From assembly GCA_900767505.1 (NCBI GenBank), contig CAAFZG010000006.1, forward strand, positions 1 through 6,476: DNA of 6,476 bases, written 5' to 3'. The position numbers were made by a program, and so were the translations under genes. A model generated the notes under the pieces. The model ran no database searches and was not told the origin of the DNA. It was given only the letters and a program-made list of their open reading frames with translations. Shown one piece after another: positions 1 through 4,786 of this stretch; within the stretch, counting starts at the first letter, position 1; each line of letters opens with the position of its first letter. Source of the DNA: Methanomassiliicoccales archaeon (GTDB taxonomy: Archaea; Thermoplasmatota; Thermoplasmata; Methanomassiliicoccales; Methanomethylophilaceae).

Positions 1-48
1 GAACGTCTAGAGGTCATCAATCGGCAGGAGGTGATGGCGGACTTATGA
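1..48 (+). CDS. Possible 3' end of an upstream gene (partial)
   Basis: From base 1 the first frame reads ERLEVINRQEVMADL and stops at TGA 46-48. Only 15 residues are visible, so no family can be named. The composition, with Glu, Val, Leu and Arg and no odd codons, is compatible with a real C-terminus, but a chance open frame of this length is also likely. A perfect Shine-Dalgarno-like string lies inside it at 26-35. The next gene has its own TATA box at 73-80, so the two would not need to be cotranscribed. Confidence 0.35.
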   Translation, partial: ERLEVINRQEVMADL

Positions 49-72
49 CACACAGTCGTGAATGTCCGTCAA

Positions 73-80
73 CTATTTTA
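73..80 (+). promoter_or_regulatory. Archaeal TATA box of the M16 peptidase gene
   Basis: The string CTATTTTA lies in a short AT-rich patch, with its centre about 29 nt before the ATG at 106. Archaeal transcription normally starts about 25 nt downstream of the TATA centre, which puts the 5' end of the mRNA at about 102-106. The message would be leaderless or nearly so. No Shine-Dalgarno sequence precedes the ATG, which agrees with this. Confidence 0.6.
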
Positions 81-105
81 AGAAGTGCTTTACTACTCCG
101 AATTT

Positions 106-1380
106 ATGAGCGGTTCAACAATCTCCACGGCCAGAACATCCGCCGGTATACCGGTTGTAGTAGAGAACATCCCGGGAAGTCAGAGCGCGGCTTTCATGAT
201 CGCCGCCGCAACGGGTTCCAGGGACGAGCACAAGGGGATTTTCGGGATATCGCATCTTCTGGAGCACACCGTGTTCAGGGAGACCACATCCAGGGATTCC
301 TACCAGATGGCCAAGGAGATCGAGGGTGCCGGAGGGGAGCTCAACGCCTTCACCGGAAGGGAGATGACCGCTTTCTACGGGGTCACGATAAAGGAGACCG
401 CGGATGTCGCCAAGGACATCGTCGGCGACATCGTGGCAAACCCGCTCATCAATGAGAAGGACACCGAGCTGGAGAAGAAGATCGTGCTCCAGGAGCTGAG
501 CATGATCCGCAACGAGCCGGACAGCTACATCCGCGACCTGTTCGAGTCCACTCTGTGGAGGGGGCACCCGCTGGAGCAGGACGAGGGCGGGGACGACAAG
601 ACCGTCGAGGGCCTGACCCACACGGACCTCCGCGAGTACTACGAGGACAGGTACAGGATCCCCAATCTTGCTGTCTACGCGGCGGGATACATAGACGTGG
701 ATGATACCGTGGAATGGGCGGAGGCTACCCTGGACGGCATGGCCGGAGGCAAGAGGAACCCCCGCAGCCCGCCGAAGACCCCGGAATCCGAATACAGGTT
801 CGTCAAAGGGGATGCGGACCATTACCAGGTGGCCATGGGATTCCCCGCATACGGTTCCGACCATCCCGACAGGACCACCGCAACGATGCTCAGCGCGATC
901 CTGGGCATGGGTACGAGCTCCAGGCTCTTCCAGGAGGTCAGGGAGAAGAAGGCCCTTGTTTATTCCATATACACCACCGTCTCCCAATGCAGCGACGCAT
1001 CCTCTCTGGCGACGTACATGTCCTGTACCGACAAGAACGTGGTCGAATCGATGGAGACAGTCTCGTCGGTCACATCCCAGTTCCTGAAGGAAGGTCTCGA
1101 GAAGGGCGAGCTGGAGAGGGCCAAGAGATTGGTCAAGGGAGCCAACGTCCGTTCGATGGAATCCACCACCCACCGCCTCTACAGGCTCGGTGTGAACCAC
1201 ATGCTGAACGGAAACGTCCAGACCCTGGAGAAACGCCTCGCGGCCATCGATGCCGTCACAGAGGACGACGTCATGCGCGTGGCGGAGGACCTTCTGAAGG
1301 GAGATCGTCTGAACACGGTCGTCCTGGGCAAGGGGAACAGGGAGATCAAGAAGTACGACGCTTCGGCACTGAACCTGTGA
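106..1380 (+). CDS. M16 family zinc metalloprotease (pitrilysin / processing-peptidase type)
   Basis: The predicted protein is a 424-residue M16B-type peptidase, the usual length for single-repeat M16 enzymes that act as dimers. The inverted zinc motif HLLEH is at residues 50-54: H50 and H54 bind zinc and E53 is the catalytic base. The third ligand is most likely E130 in IVLQELSM, about 76 residues later, as in the family. The helix ELNAFTGREMTAFYG (about 78-92) carries the conserved N-A-x-T-x-x-E-x-T-x-x-Y pattern. The C-terminal half has the family's SRLFQEVREKKALVYSIY stretch (about 275-292), which contributes to the substrate site. No signal peptide or membrane segment is seen, so a cytoplasmic peptide-degrading role is likely. 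An in-frame GTG at 85 would add seven residues, but the TATA box at 73-80 favours ATG 106. The 3' end overlaps the convergent hydrogenase-protease gene by 35 bp. All catalytic residues are present. The physiological substrate is unknown. Confidence 0.93.
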   Translation: MSGSTISTARTSAGIPVVVENIPGSQSAAFMIAAATGSRDEHKGIFGISHLLEHTVFRETTSRDSYQMAKEIEGAGGELNAFTGREMTAFYGVTIKETADVAKDIVGDIVANPLINEKDTELEKKIVLQELSMIRNEPDSYIRDLFESTLWRGHPLEQDEGGDDKTVEGLTHTDLREYYEDRYRIPNLAVYAAGYIDVDDTVEWAEATLDGMAGGKRNPRSPPKTPESEYRFVKGDADHYQVAMGFPAYGSDHPDRTTATMLSAILGMGTSSRLFQEVREKKALVYSIYTTVSQCSDASSLATYMSCTDKNVVESMETVSSVTSQFLKEGLEKGELERAKRLVKGANVRSMESTTHRLYRLGVNHMLNGNVQTLEKRLAAIDAVTEDDVMRVAEDLLKGDRLNTVVLGKGNREIKKYDASALNL

Positions 1381-1867
1381 GTTCCTCCATCAGGTGGAGC
1401 ACCGCCCTCGAGGCGCTCTCCACCGACGATCCCACTTCGGGGGTCATGGTCTCTGTGACGGTCTTGATGTCCTGCACCTCGATCGCCACGAACCTCACCT
1501 CCTCGGGCATTATTTCGGGGTCCATCTGACGTCCGATCTTCATGGCCGTCGGAAGGTTGACGTCGTGTGTCGCCGCATGCGCTATGGCCTCGTCGAAATC
1601 CGATTCCTTGAACAGCATCACCGTGCCCGGGCCGTATTCGCTGGTCTGGATGGCATCGACGATTATCGCATACCTGTATCCGTGGATCACAGGGAGGATG
1701 TCCAATCCGCCCACGGCCTCCTGTCTGCAGTCGACGCCTTCGAGGTCCATGGATTCTATCATCTCGGATACCTTGAGTCCAACTGCGTCGTCGCACATTA
1801 TCGGGCTTCCGAGCCCTACCACGACGATTCCTTCGAGTCCGCGACCGTCTTCGACCATGCTGTTCAT
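1346..1867 (-). CDS. [NiFe]-hydrogenase maturation protease (HycI/HybD/FrhD family, peptidase A31)
   Basis: The 173-residue protein is a nickel-sensing endopeptidase that removes the C-terminal extension of a [NiFe]-hydrogenase large subunit after nickel insertion. It opens with the family motif IVVVGLGSPIMCDDAVGL (about 14-31). By alignment with HybD, the three nickel-contacting residues are D27 (second Asp of CDDAVG), D71 (IIVDAIQ) and H101 (THDVNLPTA). The C-terminal block VQDIKTVTETMTPEV (131-145) matches the family's terminal motif ending in S/T-P-E-V. The usual Asn after the first glycines is Ser here (GLGSP). An in-frame ATG at 1924 would add 19 residues, but it lies upstream of the TATA box at 1888-1895, so ATG 1867 is preferred. 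The substrate cannot be told from sequence. With hdrCB nearby, the F420-non-reducing MvhA subunit is a reasonable guess. The gene is divergent from the regulator and convergent with the M16 gene. Confidence 0.9.
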   Translation of the reverse strand: MNSMVEDGRGLEGIVVVGLGSPIMCDDAVGLKVSEMIESMDLEGVDCRQEAVGGLDILPVIHGYRYAIIVDAIQTSEYGPGTVMLFKESDFDEAIAHAATHDVNLPTAMKIGRQMDPEIMPEEVRFVAIEVQDIKTVTETMTPEVGSSVESASRAVLHLMEELTGSVPKRRTS

Positions 1868-1887
1868 CGGAGGCGAATGCGAATCCG

Positions 1888-1895
1888 TAGATAAA
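1888..1895 (-). promoter_or_regulatory. TATA box of the hydrogenase maturation protease gene
   Basis: Read on the minus strand the element is TTTATCTA, flanked as CTTTATCTAC. Its centre is about 25 nt ahead of the ATG at 1867, which predicts a leaderless mRNA. It lies inside the longer open frame that begins at 1924, and this is the main reason for choosing the shorter protein. Confidence 0.55.
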
Positions 1896-1934
1896 GAAGG
1901 ACGTTCTGTCACGGGCGTCCGCATTCCAGAGATG

Positions 1935-1946
1935 TATTATCTATAT
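1935..1946 (+). promoter_or_regulatory. TATA box of the LysR/ModE-like regulator gene
   Basis: TATTATCTATAT is the most AT-rich string in the divergent spacer. Its centre is about 26 nt before the ATG at 1966, as expected for a leaderless archaeal transcript. The other in-frame ATG at 1945 overlaps the TATA element itself and so is unlikely to be transcribed from this promoter. Confidence 0.55.
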
Positions 1947-1965
1947 GGATAACACTCCTCCGTCC

Positions 1966-2766
1966 ATGGACATCTCCGTGAGGAATTCCCAGGTCATTAA
2001 TGGAAAGACCGTCACCGGCCGTCAGCTGGAGGCTCTGATCGCAGTCCGCGACAAGGGCAGCCAGACGGCCGCGGCCAGATATCTGGGGATATCCGTCCCC
2101 GTGGTCCACAAGTACATCCATGCCATCGAGGATGCCGCCGGTGTACCGGTCGTGACGACCACTCCGGCAGGATCCGTCCTCACCGAAGAAGGGGAGAGGA
2201 TAGCATCGCTCGCCCTTTCGATGGACCACCGCTGCGAGACGGACCGCGGATTCACTGTCTGCTGCAGCCCCGTCACCGAGGATCTGGTGATGTCGGTCAT
2301 ATCGTCGCTGAAGATAAGCGGGGCCAACATAGTGGTCTCGGACGACGAGTACAACATCCGCATGATGAGGGAGGACCGTGCGGACCTCGCGATAATCGAC
2401 GATCCGCTGTACCTTTTCGATGCAGAGGAGTTCGAGATGGAGGAGATCGGGTACATGGGCATGGTGCTCGTCTACAACGGCCCGTCCTTCATCAGGTACA
2501 GATACGGTGCGCAGAGGGTCGCGTTCATGTTCCTTGATTCGGAGGACAGGGAGTACACGATAGATTCAGAGACATTCTCCGTGTCGGAGCTTCTGGGATC
2601 CAACAAGAGCTTCTTCATAGACGAGTTCATGCTCACCAGGAGGAACCTCAGGCTCAAGAGCGCCGTCGATCCCGGAATGCTGACGCATGCCATCACCGCC
2701 ATATACAGGACCGAGACGCGCAACGTCTCCAAAGTGGTGAAAGCGATGAAGTCCAGATACTCCTGA
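1966..2766 (+). CDS. LysR/ModE-like winged-helix transcriptional regulator
   Basis: The protein has 266 residues from ATG 1966; an in-frame ATG at 1945 would add seven but lies within the TATA box. Residues 17-80 form a LysR/ModE-type winged helix: GRQLEALIAVRDKGS, then the helix-turn-helix TAAARYLGISVPVVHKYIHA, then a wing ending in the family's G-x-x-LTEEGERI. From about residue 96 a divergent domain follows (GFTVCCSPVTED, later NIRMMREDRADLAIIDD). Its spacing and the 'RADLAIID' pattern recall the periplasmic-binding-like effector domain of LysR proteins, but it is weakly conserved and shorter. The only cysteines, C90, C99 and C100, cluster at the linker and the first strand of that domain. 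No membrane segment is present. The gene is divergent from the hydrogenase protease and lies 86 bp upstream of hdrC on the same strand, so these are candidate targets; that is inference. The effector is unknown. Confidence 0.82.
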   Translation: MDISVRNSQVINGKTVTGRQLEALIAVRDKGSQTAAARYLGISVPVVHKYIHAIEDAAGVPVVTTTPAGSVLTEEGERIASLALSMDHRCETDRGFTVCCSPVTEDLVMSVISSLKISGANIVVSDDEYNIRMMREDRADLAIIDDPLYLFDAEEFEMEEIGYMGMVLVYNGPSFIRYRYGAQRVAFMFLDSEDREYTIDSETFSVSELLGSNKSFFIDEFMLTRRNLRLKSAVDPGMLTHAITAIYRTETRNVSKVVKAMKSRYS

Positions 2767-2771
2767 GAATG

Positions 2772-2793
2772 GTATTATCCTTTAGGGTAATAT
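2772..2793. repeat. Inverted repeat just after the regulator gene
   Basis: TATTATCC (2773-2780) and GGGTAATA (2785-2792) flank a TTTA loop. They are complementary apart from one T/G position, which would be a G-U pair in RNA, and G2772/T2793 adds another wobble pair. The repeat begins 5 bp after the regulator's stop codon. No T tract follows, so it is not a standard terminator. Its right arm overlaps the first TATA-like element at 2788-2795, which makes an operator equally possible. Confidence 0.5.
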
Positions 2794-2800
2794 ACATCCC
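2788..2800 (+). promoter_or_regulatory. Upstream TATA-like element, possible second hdrC promoter
   Basis: TAATATACATCCC matches TTATATACCTCCA at 2817-2829 in 10 of 13 positions, with a 29-nt offset. Used as a promoter it would start transcription near 2814-2818 and give a leader of about 35-40 nt ahead of hdrC. It may instead be a decayed copy of the main promoter. Confidence 0.35.
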
Positions 2801-2816
2801 GCGGTCACTCATCCTA

Positions 2817-2824
2817 TTATATAC
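2817..2824 (+). promoter_or_regulatory. Main TATA box of the hdrCB operon
   Basis: TTATATAC, preceded by CTA, is the best TATA match in the 86-bp spacer. Transcription would start at about 2845-2847, some 6-8 nt before the hdrC ATG at 2853. hdrC has no Shine-Dalgarno sequence, which fits a very short leader. Confidence 0.6.
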
Positions 2825-2829
2825 CTCCA

Positions 2830-2842
2830 CTGTGTGACACAG
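2830..2842. promoter_or_regulatory. Candidate operator palindrome in the hdrCB core promoter
   Basis: CTGTGT-G-ACACAG is a perfect palindrome with 6-bp arms and one central base. It sits between the TATA box and the predicted transcription start. A protein bound there would block RNA polymerase recruitment, the usual mode of archaeal repressors. The site is short, and no second copy was found by eye elsewhere in the window. The cognate protein is not known; the regulator encoded just upstream is the nearest candidate. Confidence 0.45.
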
Positions 2843-2852
2843 TTCGATACAT

Positions 2853-3350
2853 ATGGTTATGCCCAACCCCGATTTCGCAAAAGAGATCGCTGCCGCCGGC
2901 GGCGAGGAAGTCAAGATGTGCTTCCAGTGCGGAACCTGCACGGCAGGATGCCCCTCCGGAAGGAGGACCTCCTACAGGGTCAGGAAGCTCATGAGGATGG
3001 CCCAGCTCGGAATGAAAGACGAGATCATCAACAGCGATGAGCTCTGGGAGTGCAGCACTTGCTACACCTGCGTCGAGAGGTGCCCCAGGCAGGTCCCCAT
3101 AGTGGACATCGTCATCGCTCTGAGGAACATCGCCGTCGCTGAGGGCCACATGTTCGAGAACCACAAGAACACCGCCAGGAACCTCTCCAAGTACGGTCAC
3201 ACTGTCCCCGTTCAGGACAAGATCACTGCTCTCAGGGAGGAGCTCGGACTTCCCGGAATCCCGCCCACAGTCCTTTCCAACGACAAGGCCAAGGCCGATC
3301 TGGACAAGATCCTCACCCTGACCGGATTCGACAAGATTACAAAGGAGTGA
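2853..3350 (+). CDS. hdrC: CoB-CoM heterodisulfide reductase subunit C
   Basis: HdrC is a small cytoplasmic iron-sulfur protein that passes electrons from HdrA to the catalytic subunit HdrB, for reduction of CoM-S-S-CoB in the last step of methanogenesis. The 165-residue protein holds two classic [4Fe-4S] motifs of the form C-x2-C-x2-C-x3-C-P: C23, C26, C29, C33 and C67, C70, C73, C77. Between them lies the family-typical PSGRRTSYRVRKLMRMAQLG. After the second motif the sequence VPIVDIVIALRNIAVAEG matches HdrC proteins. Length is close to the family's usual ~165-190. ATG 2859 would remove two residues and cannot be excluded. It overlaps the Shine-Dalgarno region of hdrB, so the two are one operon. 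hdrA is not in this window. Codon choice is strongly biased, as expected of an abundant protein. Confidence 0.95.
   Translation: MVMPNPDFAKEIAAAGGEEVKMCFQCGTCTAGCPSGRRTSYRVRKLMRMAQLGMKDEIINSDELWECSTCYTCVERCPRQVPIVDIVIALRNIAVAEGHMFENHKNTARNLSKYGHTVPVQDKITALREELGLPGIPPTVLSNDKAKADLDKILTLTGFDKITKE
3343..3347 (+). promoter_or_regulatory. Ribosome binding site that fixes the hdrB start
   Basis: AGGAG lies at the very end of hdrC and is 8 nt ahead of ATG 3356. It shows that hdrB starts at 3356 and not at the in-frame GTG at 3347, which is part of this site. Unlike the promoter-proximal genes, this internal operon gene is translated by the Shine-Dalgarno route. Confidence 0.75.
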
Positions 3351-3355
3351 GTCAA

Positions 3356-4201
3356 ATGGCAAAGTACGCGTTTTTCCTCGGATGCATCGCACCCCTCAGA
3401 TACCCCGGAATCGAGAAATCCACCAGGGAGGTCTGCGCCGCCCTCGGAGTCGAGCTCGTCGACCTCCAGGATGCAAGCTGCTGCCCCGCACCCGGTGTGA
3501 TCAGGGCATTCAGCAAGAAGACCTGGCTCGCAGCCGCTGCCAGGAACCTCGCTCTCGCAGAGAAAGAGGGACTTCCAATCGTCACCATCTGCAACGGATG
3601 CTACGGATCCCTGTTCGATGCAGCCCACGAGCTCGCCCACGACGCTGAACTCCTCGAGGAAGTCAACAAGGTCCTGGCCGAGATCGGAATGCACTACAAC
3701 GGAACGACCAAGGTCTACCACTTCGCCGAGGTCCTGTACAAGGATGTCGGAATCGAGAACATCAAGGCCAAGGTCACCAACCCTCTGTCCTACCAGGTCG
3801 CTGCATTCTACGGATGCCACTTCCTCAAGCCCAGCAACATCAAGGGTGTCGACGACCCCGAAGACCCCCACATCCTGGATGAGCTCATCGAGGCCACCGG
3901 TGCCAAGAGCATGCCCAGGAAGCAGAAGATGCTGTGCTGCGGTGCAGGAGGAGGACTCAAGGCCGCCTTCGGAGACGTCGCCAAGAAGTTCACCGAGACC
4001 AACCTCGAGAACATCAAGGAGTCCGGAGCCCAGTACATCATCGATGTCTGTCCGTTCTGCCACCTGCAGTTCGACGGAACCCAGAAGGACCTGGGATACA
4101 GCATCCCCGTCCTCCACCTGTCCCAGCTCTTCGGACTGGCCATGGGAATGGATGCAAAGGATCTCGGTCTGGGCGTCCACATCACCCCTGTGACTCTCTG
4201 A
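3356..4201 (+). CDS. hdrB: CoB-CoM heterodisulfide reductase subunit B
   Basis: HdrB is the catalytic subunit that splits the CoM-S-S-CoB disulfide at two noncubane [4Fe-4S] clusters; it works in the cytoplasm with HdrC and HdrA. The 281-residue protein contains two CCG domains. The first has C10, C42-C43, C79 and C82 (C-x31-CC-x35-C-x2-C). The second has C154, C194-C195, C232 and C235 (C-x39-CC-x36-C-x2-C). All ten cluster-binding cysteines are present, so the enzyme should be active. The spacings fit the published HdrB/HdrD CCG pattern. Length is slightly below the usual ~290-300. ATG 3356 is chosen because of the AGGAG 8 nt upstream. Glycine codons are almost all GGA or GGT with no GGG seen, unlike the M16 gene, which points to high expression. 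A strong terminator follows 25 bp after the stop, so the operon has only these two genes. Confidence 0.96.
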   Translation: MAKYAFFLGCIAPLRYPGIEKSTREVCAALGVELVDLQDASCCPAPGVIRAFSKKTWLAAAARNLALAEKEGLPIVTICNGCYGSLFDAAHELAHDAELLEEVNKVLAEIGMHYNGTTKVYHFAEVLYKDVGIENIKAKVTNPLSYQVAAFYGCHFLKPSNIKGVDDPEDPHILDELIEATGAKSMPRKQKMLCCGAGGGLKAAFGDVAKKFTETNLENIKESGAQYIIDVCPFCHLQFDGTQKDLGYSIPVLHLSQLFGLAMGMDAKDLGLGVHITPVTL

Positions 4202-4225
4202 AAGGATCGCAGGTGAAAACCAAAA

Positions 4226-4264
4226 TCTTCCGGGGAGATCCCCCGGAAGGACTTTTTCTTTTTT
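4226..4264 (+). terminator. Terminator of the hdrCB operon
   Basis: A 9-bp perfect GC-rich stem, CTTCCGGGG (4227-4235) with CCCCGGAAG (4241-4249), encloses the 5-nt loop AGATC. A U-G pair (4226/4250) can extend it. After two bases comes a run of T broken only by one C (4253-4264). It resembles a bacterial intrinsic terminator. Archaeal polymerase stops mainly at T tracts, so the T run may suffice and the hairpin may protect the 3' end of an abundant mRNA. Confidence 0.85.
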
Positions 4265-4331
4265 GTCGATAGGATTCGGTACGATTGCATGTCTGTTCTC
4301 GGGCAGACCTGTATGCCTCTGTTACTGCGGA

Positions 4332-4679
4332 TCACATCTTTTTGGCCAGAGAGGTGCTCTCGTCCAATAGATCGGAATAATCCGGTTTGGAAGGTTCCAA
4401 CGGTCTGCATTCGTCGAAGAAAGACGGTCCGAACAGCGGGATATGATACACGCCGTTCTCGTCTACGGATATATAGGAATCCGATACTTTGATCAGGATG
4501 TCGGCCCTCTGGCCGTTCTCCGCTAGTTTGATGAGGGATCTGGCAGATTTCTTCCTGCTGGATTTCACTTCTATCGCCGCTATCCTACCTCCAAGATTCG
4601 CAACGAAATCTATCTCCATACGTTTCGCTGGGTTGCCGTAGTAATACAATCCGTAATATAGCAGTAATTTTGCGGACAT
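4332..4679 (-). pseudogene. Truncated DUF4143-type C-terminal domain (remnant of an AAA ATPase)
   Basis: The 115-residue frame corresponds to the C-terminal part of archaeal/bacterial AAA ATPases of the DUF4143 (PD-(D/E)XK-like) group. The fold's core motif is visible: MEIDFV (D24) followed by AAIEVKSS (E37, K39). A later segment SDSYISVDENGVYHIPLF resembles the family's 'N-x-IPLY' ending. Full-length members are usually ~400 residues with an N-terminal P-loop ATPase domain, and none of that is present. Upstream the frame runs only six more codons (IEILRI) to a TGA at 4698-4700. The region is visibly more AT-rich than its neighbours. The simplest reading is a decayed, 5'-truncated gene. A TATA-like TTATAG about 30 nt ahead of ATG 4679 leaves open a short expressed protein. 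Confidence 0.6.
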
Positions 4680-4786
4680 TATCCGTAAAATTTCAATTCA
4701 CAGATGGTCTATAACAGGCTGGAGGTCAAGATAAGAAGGTCAGGAAGAGGAGTCATGGTGCAGCTATTACGCTGCCGCCTTAACCC

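Noticed and set aside
26..36. Complement of the string at 26-35 reads ATCACCTCCT, like the 3' end of 16S rRNA
   Set aside because: The bases before it do not match the conserved 16S tail (no GGCTGG), so it is not an rRNA end; it is simply a Shine-Dalgarno-like string.
115..1200. Long open frame of 361 codons on the minus strand inside the M16 gene
   Set aside because: It is an antisense shadow of a clear M16 peptidase, caused by the high-GC codon pattern; no recognisable motif and no promoter or ribosome site.
1394..1894. Plus-strand frames of 166 and 136 codons across the hydrogenase protease
   Set aside because: They are antisense to a protein with intact nickel-binding residues and lack any start signal.
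1924..1924. Upstream ATG that would give a 192-residue hydrogenase maturation protease
   Set aside because: It lies upstream of the TATA box at 1888-1895, and the extra 19 residues do not belong to the family's N-terminus.
3212..4180. 322-codon minus-strand frame antisense to hdrB
   Set aside because: hdrB has all its cluster cysteines on the plus strand. The antisense frame is low-complexity, rich in Asp, Val, Gly and Leu, as expected from biased codons read backwards.
4291..4308. Hairpin GTCTG...CAGAC downstream of the DUF4143 remnant
   Set aside because: Five to six pairs with an 8-nt loop and no T run on the minus strand; could be chance.
4265..4331. Spacer between the hdrB terminator and the remnant examined for tRNA or small RNA
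   Set aside because: No cloverleaf pattern, no T-loop consensus and no promoter-terminator pair seen.
4760..4775. Small hairpin GCAGC-TATTAC-GCTGC after the transporter stop codon
   Set aside because: Only 5 bp and without a T tract on the relevant strand; too weak to call a terminator.
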